Source of the DNA: Callaeas wilsoni
Taxonomy: Eukaryota; Chordata; Aves; Passeriformes; Callaeidae
DNA length: 64,000 nucleotides
Direction: 5' to 3'
Assembly (NCBI GenBank): GCA_013398955.1
Contig: VWPU01014797.1
Location: 19,666 to 83,665 of the forward strand
Under the pieces are notes generated by a model. It was not told where the DNA came from. It saw only the letters and a list, made by a program, of their open reading frames with translations, and ran no database searches. A program made the translations under genes and the position numbers. This document shows, piece after piece, positions 50,607 to 63,789 of the stretch; within the stretch, counting starts at the first letter, position 1; the number at the start of each line of letters is the position of its first letter.

Positions 50607-51915
50607 TTGCATCATCTTCAGATTTTCAGTTGTGCCAAACAGCCACGTGGGGATCCCACACACTGCATGCTTCCCACAGTGCATTTAATTTCTGTACATT
50701 TCATTTCCTGTGCATAGCAGGCTCTTTGCTATTGCGAAGTTCATTATGCCTGCAGCAGAAGAAACTTTGGCTGCTAATGGTATGTTTGACTAATAAAAAC
50801 CTGGTACAAAAAGCTTGAGTTTTAAGAGCACACAGGCAAAGGCTTCAGCGTTAAAGATCAAATCTTTCCACTTTCAGCAAGGCTTTTGCTGTGTGGCTGG
50901 AAAATGCGTTATGCAAGATGAATCACAGGGCAAGACATAATTTTGTTAGTCATTCATATTACCCAGAAAACAGGTTAGGGTGATGAGAACAGGATCAGCT
51001 TTGTTAAGGTCCAGTAAAGACTGGGAAAGGCTGAAAACAGCACTAGGCAGTAATTTGTAGCCAAAGTCTGTGTCTTTAAGTGGCTGTGAGAGGGAAACTA
51101 GCTGCTTATCTTGATGCAAATGGACTGTTCTTCCCAATTAGGTGCTTTTGTTAGAGCATCACATTACAGTATGTTACTATTGCAGCCTCAAGGGCATGCA
51201 GATAGTATGATGTGGCCAATTTGGCTGACAAAGTATTAGAAGGCTGCCAATTTCATATAAACTCATTTGCAAAGAAACAAAAAGTTGAATGATCTCAAAT
51301 TCATGGTGTTTTTTGTTTGTTTGCTTGCTTTTTTATTTTCTTACTGGATCTTTAGGATCAAGGCACTGATTCTTGTTACCTGCCCCTCCTGCTTTTTTGT
51401 TGTTGTTTTTGTTGTTTTAATAAAAATTAAATGTAACTTTATTTTTCGGTCACATAAACTTACCAGGAGCTCTTCAGTTTCATTTATCCGACCATTGAAA
51501 TTGTAAGCAGTTTTCAAATGCCACAGTTTTCATAGGCATTGTATAATGTGGCTACATCATTCCTTTTCCTCGTTGTCTTCTTATTCCTTCAAGGGAACTG
51601 TTCTGGATAGGTTGAAATGTTCTCATGGATTGGAACAAATCTATCTTTTTCAGACAGGAAAGATTACTACCTAACCAGCAAAATCAAAGATGCAAGCAAG
51701 CAATTAGTAACAGTTCTGTGGAAATTAACGTAGTGGTTTCAATCTGGTAGGAGGATCAAATGGCCTTTTTATAATATCCTTTTCCTCTAAAATAAAGAAG
51801 CTTAAGAAATTATATACTAAAGTACCTTAAAAGACAAGAGATCAGGTTGCGAAATTAAGAAATCAAAGGCAGGAAATGCCAGAAGGAAGCTTTCCTATCC
51901 AGCCTCCCTTCTGCC
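50607..51915. other. intergenic DNA, nothing recognised
   Basis: AT-rich sequence with T-rich and GTT-repeat patches near 51310-51420. No gene or repeat family recognised. Confidence 0.5.
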
Positions 51916-51919
51916 CCCT

Positions 51920-52075
51920 TGTGTGACCGGAGCGGCTCTTTAAGCACCGTGCATTTCCCCCTTGTCAGCCGAGCCCACGCTGAGCGGGGCCGGCCCCGCT
52001 CCCTCGCAGCGCTGCAGGGAGGCTCCGGGTAGGGCCAGAGCCGGCGCTCAGCGAGCGACAGATTCCCGGTGCAGC
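51920..52075. promoter_or_regulatory. small CpG-rich block, candidate promoter or enhancer
   Basis: About 150 bp with some 16 CpGs by hand count, set in AT-rich DNA where CpG is otherwise rare. It contains a GGGGCCGGCCCC palindrome near 51986. Open frames across it on both strands are short and show no known protein. It could be a small CpG island serving an unannotated transcript or a hypomethylated enhancer. It lies about 5.2 kb beyond the CD28 stop codon. Confidence 0.4.
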
Positions 52076-52129
52076 TCAAGCCCTTCACACGGAGGGCTGC
52101 AGCAGGGCACTACAGGCAATCAGGCTAGC

Positions 52130-52350
52130 TTAGATAATAGCTAAATTAATGCCCGACAGCCTCGTCAGTGCCCCATTAAATTAGATCACTCTGTCGTGAG
52201 TCAGAATGAACTAATTTTCCTGCTATGCTCGCTGCCTGTGACAGCCCTTGGGCTACTTTAATCTTCAAACACTCGTGGTCAAGACGAGAGTTGATTTATT
52301 TTTTTTCCTCATGAAAATGATTAAGTAGGTTGCTCACATTTCTTCCTGGG
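52130..52350. promoter_or_regulatory. candidate conserved non-coding element beside the CpG block
   Basis: Directly after the CpG-rich block is a segment with several homeodomain-like TAATT/ATTA cores (TAAATTAATG near 52142, CATTAAATTAGATC near 52174, ACTAATTTTCC near 52210). A perfect AP-1 site TGAGTCA lies at 52197-52203. Repeat character is absent. The motif density suggests an enhancer, which is inference only. Confidence 0.25.
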
Positions 52351-55300
52351 CTTCTCAACCTTTCCCAGACAAATCAAAACTGGCTGCAGAAAGGAAATTG
52401 TTTCCCTGTTTGCATAGCTCATCAGCTCCTGATACTTAGGGACAGAGGCTGAAGTCCAGGGTGGAATGAGGCCTTTGGGAGCATTATCTCCTCCTTGTTG
52501 CTCTTTCTCTCATTAGCTGATTGTTGAAGCAATGCCGATGTTTTATCTTAACAACAAAACAGTATGAGACTATGAAGATACAGAATTGGACAGCAGGGGA
52601 ATAACCTCTCTCCCTCCTGCAAACACACACAGTTGACACTGCCTTCAAGTCCAGCCCTGTAAGGGAACAATTCCCCAGTAGGGATGGGAGAAACAAAAGG
52701 GGTTAAAGGAGAAATCACTCTGAAACCTCTTCAGTGAAATTCTGGAACAGTCCCTCAGGGAATGGAAATGAACAAACCAGCTGCAGGATGTACTACACAA
52801 CCCAGACTTTTGCCTCTCCCTAGCCATATCCTAGAAATAACTCTTAAAAACTTCCTAGTCCTTCTTGCCTCAAGAAGTGCTTTCTACTGCTTAGGCTGCT
52901 CCGCATCATTGAGACATAAGCTGCATTGATGGTGAAAGCCAGGTTAGGTCCTGTGTGTGGACTTGGGTGCACAGTCGACTCCCAAGAAACTCTTGAGATG
53001 AAAGCACAATTATGTTCAAAAGGCAATGGACAAGAAAACTGGCTGGAAAGGTAGGATGGATGAATGGCTGACTGCAGGAAAAGTGAAGTTAAGCAACTCC
53101 AGAGCTTTCCTCCAGCAACTAGAGAAATGCATTAGTTCGAACTGCAGCTCTAGTGGATTTCCTCCAGTAAAAGCAGCTCTTGGAAGGATGAAGGTTCTGT
53201 GGTTATTTCAGGACACAAGTCAAAATAACCATACATATACAAAAAAGATTTTAAAAATACCCTTATTTTTGCCTTTTCTCCTTTCTGTATGAAAAGATTA
53301 CTTAATTACAAATCCTACATTTAACCTGCAATATGAGGTTTCTAATCAGTGTTCCTTTGTTGACCCTTTTTTAAAAATTATTATTAAAAAAAAAATTTAT
53401 TAAGACGTTTATGTTGTAGTTCTGCAATCTGGTTTCAAATCACTAAGGCAGAGGCGAAATGGGGACTGGGGTATAGGCAGAGTATATATGGACTGCAGCT
53501 CAGTCCAGTCCCAGCATGGCAGTATCCACATGCTGTGAGAAGACAGCAGGTACAAAGTGGAGTTCAAAGAGTCCACAGGTTACATGAGCAACCTGGTGAA
53601 GAAATGTCAGTTAGAAACGAGCAGCAGAAACCAGCTCTATTTTCCTACTGCGGTGGCTTTGCTTGGCGATGATGACATACAAAGATTAAGCCTAACTGCA
53701 CGAGCTCCAGTTGTTTATCGCCTTTTTTATCATCGCCAGTAAGTGAAGGAGATGTGTGGGTGTCACCTGCAAAAAAAAAGAAGTTGCATTTCTGAGAGAA
53801 AAACATCTGCAGATCCGAAAAGGCAAATGGTCTTGTTTAATTCATGCATATCCAGTTTCCTTCCTGTCACTAATCTGCAGCACTGAATTTAGTCTCCTGG
53901 ATTTCCTTAGCTTTATTATGCTGAGGGAGAGTGCAAGAGAGAGGGAGCCAGAGAGACTTGAGCAATATTAACCATCCAGAATGACTTCAATCACTGAGGT
54001 CATTTGTAAATCACTAAGATAGCCTAGCTCCCAGGGCATGGAGTTTGATTTTCCCTCCCCCCTCCTCCGATCTGCTGAACTATGGAGATTTGCAACAAGA
54101 AAAGCTATCTGCTGTGCAATCAATTTACAGAATAACATTTTGTTTAGTATGCTATTGATGCATGCTAGCAGAAACTGGAAGCCCTGGGTTCATGACACAA
54201 GTGTTAGCATCCATGTTGAATATGTGGTTTTTCTGTCCTTGCATGTTTATATATGTGACAGAATGAACCTCTGCACACAGTTAAACACTGCTTGCTGCAT
54301 ACATTGCACAGAAATCACTACTTTTGAGAAAGATTTAAAGCAAAGGCATCTCCTACATTGGACGCTGAGGGATACTACACATATGGCATGTAAACAACTG
54401 TACAAACACAGATGCAAGCTTTGGTATTTCCTCTCCATTATTATGTATATATGTAAATATAAAATTAAAAAACCCAAACCCAACAAAGTGAGCATACGTC
54501 TTGGATTGCACATCAAGCACAGTATGCTCACTGCGTCTAAGCTGTCTCTAGATTAATAATGTTTGACTTGGCTATGTGCTGACTTGTCTGGGTCAACTTA
54601 CCAGCCACTGAGATATAAGGAGTATCAGAAAAATTATAAATTCAGACTATCCGTATTTAGAAGTAAGATTTTCCTACGCCTCCAAATTTGCTGTAATTTG
54701 TTCTAGCCCTGGACTTGAGATATATTCATAAGACTTTTACCACTAAGCCCAGTGAGAACACTGATGACCACTCCTTTTTGACTTCAGATCAGAGTGGATT
54801 CCCTGTGGCTCTGCTACAGCTATTCTAATTATCAAGAGTGAATGTTGCACTCTTCTTGTGCCCCAGCTACAGTCCAGGAAAAAAAACGTCTTGACTAACC
54901 CTTCTTGTCCAAGTGCAAAATAAGGCATTCACCTTCCCCACTAAACAGACCTCTTTATAAAAATTAAACTCACTTGTTCTTGATAGCTGCCATAATGAAT
55001 GCTTGGTCAATAAAGATTAATTCCTTGTTCTTGCAAACAACTTCTTGTGCCCGTTTACTGAGGGAAGGAATCCAGTTGATGTATCATTAGTTGTGTGAGG
55101 AAGTTGCACATCTGTGCAACTTGCTGTGGGAGTGTCTTCCTTCCCTCATGTAAATGCTGGGTTGCAATCTGGGTCAACAAACTAATGTTTAGCACTTTTG
55201 ACTATAGAAGAGCAGAAGAAAAATATCAGAACCAAAAACCTGTGAAATTTGAGGGACTGATCAATTCAGTGCTGCCTCTTGTTGAATGATATGAGCACTA

Positions 55301-57070
55301 GCAGCTGAGTAGCACTCTCAGATCCCTTAGGATTGAGTCCACACTGTAATCCCTCCAAGTTTAGCATCTCATATGCATATAGATTGCAAAGACACAGCAA
55401 AATTCTAAATAATCCAAGACAGCGGGAAAATACAGAGAAACAAAGGGTTTTACTTGCTAAAGGCAACCTGGTTTTGTGCTGGCAACAGGAAACCAAGAGG
55501 CAGTGCAAAGGATGTTGTGGCTGTTGGAAGGGCCACCACTGTAGTTACTGTGCATACCTGGGTGACTCATCATCACTGTGACACTGGCTTGCACTGTAAT
55601 GTCCCTCCTCCCCCAGCTGAAGCCAGCTGGCTCATCCTGCCTGGCCTCTCCATGTTTCATCTCTGCTAGGGTATCATCTGGAAAGCACTAGGGCTGGCAC
55701 TAGGATGGGCTAGACACTGGACTTGTGACATATAGAGAATATACATGTGACACACACAGGAGTGATGCGCCAGTCCTTGCTTGAGGAGACGAGAAATGGA
55801 AAAAGGAAGTGAAGGGGGAAGCTGAGGTATGGTGCTCATGCACACGTATGAAGCTCAGCTTCAGTTGTGAGGACAGAAAGCACAACTGAGACATTCTTCA
55901 CACTGCTTGTAAACTCTACCCACTGCACCCACCACGGATGCCTGTGCATCTTGTGGGGGACTCGCTACTCCACAGGAGCTAGAGGAGATAGTCACTCGGT
56001 CACTTGTAAGCTTTGGTACTGAGATTTTTTTGTAATGAGTTTTCCTATGGTCACAGAATTGACCATCCCTCACAGGCACTCCATAACTCAAGTTGTCCCC
56101 TAGCACTATGGACAGAGGATGACAACCTTTGGTTATCAGAAGACAGGGTTGGGAAACACATTTCCATGTAGAAAGAAGACAGCATACCTGCTGCTGTGGG
56201 AGTAAATGACTAAAACAGCATGGCTGTACACTGTGATAATAGAGTATGGCAAATTGAAGGCAGCAGAAAGTCAAAGATCTGTGTCAGAATTTGTCTGTGC
56301 CGCCAGGCTGGACCCTTGTGAAGCTCATTTGTCCCACTACTCTTCAGGAAAGACTAGGAACACACCACATTACACAGCAAGAAGGCAAGTGAAGGTGATG
56401 AGTCTGACTAGGGAGCAGGAGGTTCACACCAACTCACATTTTTTATCCCTCAAGAAAGTTGCCAGCGTATTGACAAGCATCGTCGGCATACATTCCCTCT
56501 GCAAACTGGAACCAAACCTGCAAAGTTGCAGGGGCTGAGACAGAAACATATAAATGTTTTTATTTTCTTCCTTCCATACATTTCACTTCCTTTCTGACAT
56601 ATCTCTTATTTACCACTTGGAACACATCTGGTCATCAGAGCTGTGGTCTTTCCAGAGCTTATTTTTCACTTTATCACTTATTTATATGGCTGCACGTGTC
56701 AACATCAAAGGGAAGCCAAGAAAACAATATCAACAGAGAGCTCTGTAAGTGATCTCTATTATTGCACAACCCAGAAACCACAGGTGATCCCCTCACACTG
56801 AATTCAAGCACAGCATTGCTCTGAAATAGTTCCACTGAGAGAGGGATTTGCTGATGCTTGACTCGCAACAAATTCGCAACATCATGGTACTGAGGGAGAA
56901 ATAAGGAGGAAGAACAGAGTGCAGATCAAGCACACGTACACAACCCAGAGGACGAATGTTTTTCAAAGGGCAGAAGGAAGCTTTAGACCCCCCTCACATC
57001 CCTTCTGCCCCTCACCCCCACTCCCACCATTAGAACATACTGAAAATTATCCCATGGGGAACATCTGTAC
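52351..57070. other. intergenic DNA, no gene supported
   Basis: Both strands read without recognising a gene. The 172-codon frame at 54038-54556 (+) is the longest and looks random, with scattered Cys and His and no domain pattern. I specifically looked for a second MYPPPY or a V-domain 'YxC' exon for CTLA4 or ICOS and saw none. Confidence 0.5.
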
Positions 57071-57082
57071 ATGGTTGAGAGG

Positions 57083-57140
57083 GATAGATAGATATATATA
57101 NATATATATGTATGTATGTATATATATATACACATATAAT
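57083..57140. repeat. TA/TATG microsatellite containing the only N
   Basis: GATAGATAGA followed by (TA)n, a single N at 57101, then (TA)n, (TATG)n, (TA)n and CACATATA. The N marks an unresolved base in the assembly, so the true repeat length is uncertain. Confidence 0.9.
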
Positions 57141-60100
57141 CAGTTCTATAAAATATAATGTTTCTTTTAGAGTTATGCCAGCGTGGTTTTTTATTTCCCC
57201 AGTGTTGCTCAGTGTAAGGTCTCCTGGCACAAACAGTCCATGCTGCTCAGTGACTGCTGCCTGCCCTGTTCTCTGGTTGGCAAAGTGTGTCCCTTTCTAA
57301 TGGAAAAAAAACATGCCTGAAGAAACTTGCTTTCTGAATGCATCAGTCATTCCTTTTGCAAACTAGATCATATGAACTCTCTTGCCTCATCCTGGGGGAC
57401 CCGAACTCATGAGGCTTTTTGCAACAGAACGTAAACACACAGACCTGTGCTCCATCTGGCAATGGTGTCTGGTTTCCAACAAACCTAGCTGCTCCAGTGG
57501 AAGATATTAAGCCTTTATGATGGCCTAGCTTGCCCCAAAAGCAATGTGTTTCTATCATTAGCTAGCAATCATCTCAGGGCCTTTAACAGGAGCTTTGAGA
57601 AATAATCTTTACAATTTTCATTTTATGCAGTTGCAATCATTGTGATCACAAATACGCATTTATATTACAGTAATAATCAAAGATCTATTTTTCTTCTCTC
57701 TGCTGTACAAGCTGAAAAGTGATATTCCATGTCCTGAAGAGTTTAGAGGGTAAAGGCAAAACAGATGAGAGCTGATTGACTGGGAAACAGAATACAAGAA
57801 AATGTAAGGAATTGTAACGTGATTGGCATATGTGGCTGTTTGCTTTTAAACTGGGTGTATAACCAGTGAAAAAGGAACGAAAAGAGAGAAATATATATTG
57901 TTAGTGCCTTTTGGGGTTAGCTGGCTTTATTTTCAGTCAAGCACGAGTTTAATGCTTGAGAAGGGGAACACAATCTACCTCTCTGCTGCACAACAGTGAA
58001 CTGTCAGCAGTGACTGTTTGGGAGTTACACTGGTGCAAGAGTGTGAAACTTGGAACTGGAAACGTCTTTTTTTTGTCATAACACCACATATAACCTGCCT
58101 GCTGCAGTCAGCAATCTGCAGAGGAGTGTCTCCAGTTTCTGGCTAATTGGCTGAATGGTCTCTTTCTTCCTGGACTCTGAGCCTTCATTAACTTCCTCTC
58201 TGCTCCCAGCTATCATTCCTGGAGAGTTTCGGTAGGATGCTGTCAGATACATGTGAGTGAGACATTTCTTTTCACTGAAAAGATGAGCTGGTCCCATTTT
58301 CCTTTCCTGACAAACGATGGTGCTTTCTTCCGCCAGTATGTGACTGGCAGAACTAGGCTCTGTATTTTATACCTCACTCAGATCTCGACTGCAGCATTGT
58401 ATTCATTCATTAATTGCAACAGTTCTCTTTACTGTGAGATGTAAAAGCAGAGTAATAAACCTAATGCTGTTATGTAGTATAGACTCCAGCTCATGTTGTT
58501 ACTTATTCTCTCAAAGCAGGGACTGCTAAGGAGAAGGATGGCTGCCTAATTAACCTCCTTCAGCATTGAGGAAGCCTTGGCAATTGGGTCATTTTAATTT
58601 AGATTTCAACACCAATGACTTTGATTTCAAAAGAACCTTCCCTTCCTTGGATCATAACAAATTTGTCATCTACAGCCCACTGGCCCCTGGGTTCCAGCTG
58701 CACTTGCAAACATTAACTGGCAGGATAGGGAAATTGCTTACAGTGATGCTGAATGAAAGCACAAGTACTGTGCCCTCTTTGCAATGTCAGCATGTGCTGG
58801 TATTTCTTCAGCAAATACGGAATCCCACTGCTGACATCAACTGTAGGAAGAGATATCCCTACGTTATAGCAGGAATCCCATCCCCTAGGGAAATAGTATA
58901 GCAACACGTAAGTTGTTTTGAAGAACTAAAACATAAATACACACAGGCTGTGTAATGGTTCTTTTGCCCTCAAATCTGAGGTCTCTGCTACGGAAGTAGA
59001 GCCCTCTTGATGTGGCTTGGTGAGTCCTGTGCACAGAGAGGACAACCATGTGAGGAAGCATTCCTTCAAAACCTCAGAAGAAATTTAGCCATCCACTGGG
59101 CAACAGCCTGGATCATGAGAAGGCGAAGTCTCGCTATGAAGAGTGAGACAAAGAACAGTGGCACATCAGAACAACCTTCTTTCGTTACAAGGAAAAGAAG
59201 GACAAACAGAAGCTCTTAAAGGGATCTGGTCCTCTGAAGGAACAAACTCACAAATTGATATGAGATCTCTATTCTTCAGAGAAAAGTACCTGAAAGCAGC
59301 TTAAATAAATCAGGAACTCCTGAGTCACCAGATGTACAGAGACCATTTCAAGCACTACAAGGCTGACCTATGCATGCCACCTAAATAATCCATTAAGTTA
59401 TTAGGACATGGGTTCTTTTAAAAGCCTTTGACTTCACCATACACCTGGAAAGAGTCAAAATGTCAGGTCATCTTATCTTTTCCTAGGTGAAAAAAGCAAA
59501 TAATTTTGCAAAAACTTTGCAGATGCTCTTACTGGAAAAGTATTTCAGGAGACAGCTTGAAGCTGGAGTATTTAATGTAAATGAAGAGGCTGTCAACCTT
59601 TTATGACTTTTACACAACAAGGAGAATGGAGAGAAAGTGGACATGGCTCCATTATCTCAAAACCAAAATGGTAACCCTCACCTGTGTAAAATCTGTTTCT
59701 TTTTCTACTGAGATGTTTTAGGTTTTGAAGGGTTAAGTCACCAGAATGGAGCAACTCCAACGCTGCAGAAAAAAACCTTTGAGATCTTTTTAGTGGTGTA
59801 TATGTCTCTGCAGAGTGATGTGTGTGCAAACCATACTGAATTATCTGATTAGAAAGTGAGAAAAAACAAAGGCAGCCTGCAGTGAGAAAACGAGACCGTG
59901 CAGAATCCATCTACCAGCAAAGCAATTAAAAAGATGGACTTCTTAGAACAGCATTGATTGTAATTTGTGTGTGTGACACTCAGTGGACTCTGATTCCCAC
60001 AGATAACACTCATACATTGCAGCACCTGAAGACCATGTGATGATCACTATGTAGCTCATTACATTTTCAGTAGCCAGCACCAGTTTAGTCCCTAACTAAG

Positions 60101-60505
60101 CTATTTAACAGGTGTGAGACCGAACAGTCTCTTCACACAGGGAGTGGTGCAGAAAGACTTGCTTGTTTGTTTTTTATTTCCTGTAAATGTATTTCTCAGA
60201 AGGTTTGTGGATATGTATCTCCCTCCTCTGGTGCACAATAAAGTAACACCCTGGTGGAAGATTTGGAAGACTTGATGTGGAAAAAAATGAAAATAGGGAA
60301 AGGGCCCTCAGTGAAGGAGCATTTCATAAAATTCATGGTAAATAATGTATTTATTTTGTTTCTCAATTTCATTATACTATCATCATATAATATAAATGTA
60401 ATAGCTGTCCTCTACACCTGGGCACGTTGCATTCATGATTAGCTTGCCTTAGAAATAGTTCAGCCCTGATTTGATGCCAAATCTCCATGAATGTCACAGA
60501 AAGTG
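57141..60505. other. intergenic DNA, nothing recognised
   Basis: No gene or clear repeat family. The frames at 58566-58901 (+) and 59593-59910 (-) show no known domain. Confidence 0.5.
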
Positions 60506-60511
60506 TACACT

Positions 60512-62123
60512 GCTCCCTGGCAAACTGGTAACAATGAATGAGGAGAAGGCTGAGGTACTCAAAAACTTTTTTTCTGCCTCAGTGTCCACTGGAAACCCGT
60601 CTTCCCACATCTCTTGAGTGGATGGACTGCATGGCAGGCAGACTGGAGGAGCAAAGTGCCTCCCATTGTAAGTGAAGATCACATTTGTGACCATTTATGG
60701 CACCTAATGAGGGGTATCCCAGAGTCTCCAGGGAATTGGCTGATGCAGTTGCCAAGGCATTCTCTGTGATGTTTGAAAAGACATGGCAGTCAAGTGAAGT
60801 CCCAGGTGACTGCAAAAAGGGAAATAGTGCACCCATTTTAAAGAAGCGTAGAAAGGAGGACCATGGGAACTACTGAGCTGTCAAACTCACATCAGTGTGT
60901 GGGAAGATCACGGAACAGATTAACCCAGGCAACCTAGTGTCCTTCTATGATGGAGTGACTACATCAGGGGACAAGGGAAGAGCTACAGATGTTGTCTATC
61001 TGAACTTCTGTAAGTCCTTTGACATGGTCCTCCAGCACCTTTCTAAATCAGAGAGAGATGGATTTGATGGGTGAACTGATCGATGGATGAGGACTAGGTT
61101 GGCCAGTTGTATTCAGAGGGTAGTGATCAATGGCTCAATGTTCAGATGGACATCATGACAAGTGGTGTCCCTCACGGGTCTGTGCTGGGGCCTGTACTGT
61201 TACATATCTTCATCAGTTACAATAGACAATGGAATCGGGTGCACCCTTGGCAAGTTTGCAGACACCATCAAGCTTAGTGGTCTTCTTGGCACACCTGATG
61301 GATGGGATGCCAGCCAGAGGGACCTGGACAAGCTTGAGAAGTGGGCCCATGGGAATCTCATGGGGTTTAATAAGACCAAGTGCAAGGTGCTGTACCTCGG
61401 TCAGGGCAACCCCTGGTGTTAATCCAGTTTTGGGCATGAAGAGACTGAGAGCAGCCCTGCTGAGAAGGAGTTGGGGGCTGCTGCTGGATTAGAGGCTGGA
61501 CATGAGCCAGCACCCTGTCCTCTCAGCCAAGAAAGCCAATCGTGCATCCAAAGCAGCGAAGCCAGCAGAGTGAGGGAGGGGATTCTGCCCCTCTACTTTG
61601 CTCTTATGGGACTCCACCTGGAGTACTGTGTCCTTGACACAGGAAAGGCATGGACCTGGTGGAGAACACCCAGAGGAGGGCCACAAAAACCATCAGAAGG
61701 ATGAACACCTCTCCTATGAGGACAGGCTGAGAGAGCTGAGGTTGTTCAGCCTGGAGAAGAGCAGGCTCCAGGGAGACCTTATTGTAGCCTTCCAATACTT
61801 AAAGGGGACCTACAAGAAAGATGGGGAGAGGTGTTTTAGCAGCGCCTGATGCAATTGAACAAGGGACAATGGTTTCAAACAAAATTAAGGTAGATTTAGA
61901 CTAGATATAAGGAATAAATTTTTGACAATGAGGGTGGTGAATCAGTGGAACAGGCTGTCCAGAGAGGGGGGAGATATCCCAGCCCTGGAAACATCCAAAG
62001 ACAGGTTGGACACGGCTCTGGGCAACCTGTTCTAGGTGAAGATCTCCCTGCTCATTGCATGAGGGTTGGCCTAGAGATCTTTAAAGGTCCCTTCCAACCC
62101 AAATTACTCTATGATTCTGTGAT
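60512..62123 (+). mobile_element. CR1 LINE retrotransposon, 5'-truncated and inactive
   Basis: From about 60512 the + strand encodes, in broken frames, the CR1 ORF2 endonuclease-RT linker and reverse transcriptase: KLVTMNEEKAEVLK..., then WQSSEVPGDCKKGN (60788-), [23 protein letters not shown] (60977-), and [10 protein letters not shown] with [20 protein letters not shown] up to 61410. The 3' region follows, including 'gagagctgaggttgttcagcc' and 'aggtcccttccaaccc', and ends with 'atgattctgtgat', the CR1-type terminus. The catalytic FADD is FADT, several stops interrupt the frame, and about 30 codons appear missing near 60918-60935 ([14 protein letters not shown]). CR1 is the main LINE family of birds. 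This copy cannot move. Confidence 0.93.
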
Positions 62124-63780
62124 CTTCTCTGAACTCAATTCTTTCATTCCTATCAGGTTGATCCTGTTTCTCATCAGGATGATACAGAGACACATTTTCC
62201 CATTTTTCTAGTTGTTTTGTTCATTCACAAAAATGGCACAACTGCAAGTTGCCAGAGCACATGTTAACCTGTATTTCACTCATTTTGGTAATTTTATGTA
62301 GATCGATACTTGGCAGTACAGTGAGTCCATTCATGGCCTGTGAGAGAGCCTAAAGAAACAGGGTTCTTCTCCTCTAACATCTGGCATCAGTAAACAGATG
62401 ACTTCTCTCTGATAATTAGAAGAGGCTCTGGAGAACTACCTTAAATGCAGACATTTGCATTGGCTAGCAGCCTGCCTTAGGCAGTTCCCAGAAAAAAAAC
62501 CTTACCACCTCTTGTGCTCCACTCTACCTTCTGTTCGGTTCATCTTCAGTTTGAGCTGGGTACTCTGCCAGAAATCCTAAGAGAATAATATCATTGCCCT
62601 AGTCCAGAACATCAGCTGGAAAGGAAAAGTGATCTGGGCAGGGAGTAGCAAGCTATCACTGCTGACATCTGTCTGCAGCAGAGCAGGTGTTCCCTCACAG
62701 GTGGGTAGAAAACTGCTTGCTGCTTCTCCAAGCCAGACTGCTCAAGCTGGTGCAGAAAATTCCGATTAGAAGAGAAATCCTTCATCTGCAGACTTCTTTA
62801 TTCTTTGACACAGTTAAGGGAATTTAAGAAAAAAAACTCTGTGGGCTTGAGTGCTTGCTAAGAGAAAAAGAATTAAAAGGCTTTACAGTGTGAAGAGCTT
62901 GACAGAAGCAGACAGCAGCCAAAGAGCTACTTAGCTCAAGTGTCCTTCCAAAATGTGTCTGTACTATGACTGCTCGGCTAACCATGTCTATGGTACAGCA
63001 ACTCTTACATGGTCATTTGGGGATGGGAGTACACTGCTCATCCAAGCTCAGCCACCCTCTAAGAGTTACAACACCCAAATGGGCCTGAGCTGTTGCCTGA
63101 AGTAGTTATGTGTCACAGTGGGAAACGCACAAGCAACTGCTCTATTTGCTCTTCCAATTTTTACTTGGCTGCATAGAAATTCAGCTTTGCCCCTTGAACA
63201 CATGGGCAGCCTTTGAGCTAGAAGGAGATAAATTTAAAAAACCAGAAGGAAATAAATGTATCAAGAATTAAAAGGAGCATCTAATACTAAAAGAGGAAAT
63301 GAGAAAATACAGAATATGATCCTGAAATGTAATGCACACCTACACCTTTACTGCTTTCAGAATAAAATGGCAACAATCATAGTATTAAATAGATCACCGT
63401 ATGCCCAACACTTGGAAATTCAATTGCTTTACTAAATGTAAGTGATACAAGTGTGCAAGGCAGAGTGATTTTAAATGACTGGAATGATACTTAAAAATTC
63501 TGCAGACCGTGTCCCTGCCTTTAAACTCGTAGCGGTTGTACAGCACATCAGTGCTGTCCCTGGAAAAAAACCCAACAAAACAAAACAACAAACAAACAAA
63601 AGGAAAAAAACCCCAAACTTATTTCTTGCACGGGAGCTTTTGAGTCATGAATATTAAATAAAAACTTGTGGTCGAGATCACGTTTTACTTCCCCAATCTC
63701 TCCAGCGAGTGGATTAAGTACGCTCCTATTTGCTGTAGGTCTGCTCGTGGGTGTGCTGATGGAATAACAGTGGGCTTCGG
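62124..63780. other. intergenic DNA with an A/C-rich simple stretch
   Basis: No recognised gene. Positions about 63563-63615 are an AAAAC/AACA-rich simple tract. Sequence becomes GC-richer from 63780. Confidence 0.55.
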
Positions 63781-63789
63781 CAGTACCCA

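Noticed and set aside
54038..54556. 172-codon open frame on the + strand
   Set aside because: No family pattern; the end runs into a Lys/Pro stretch from a simple A/C-rich tract. Treated as a chance frame.
61162..61422. Independent 86-aa gene with FADTIKL motif
   Set aside because: It is a piece of the CR1 reverse transcriptase inside the 60.5-62.1 kb element, not a host gene.
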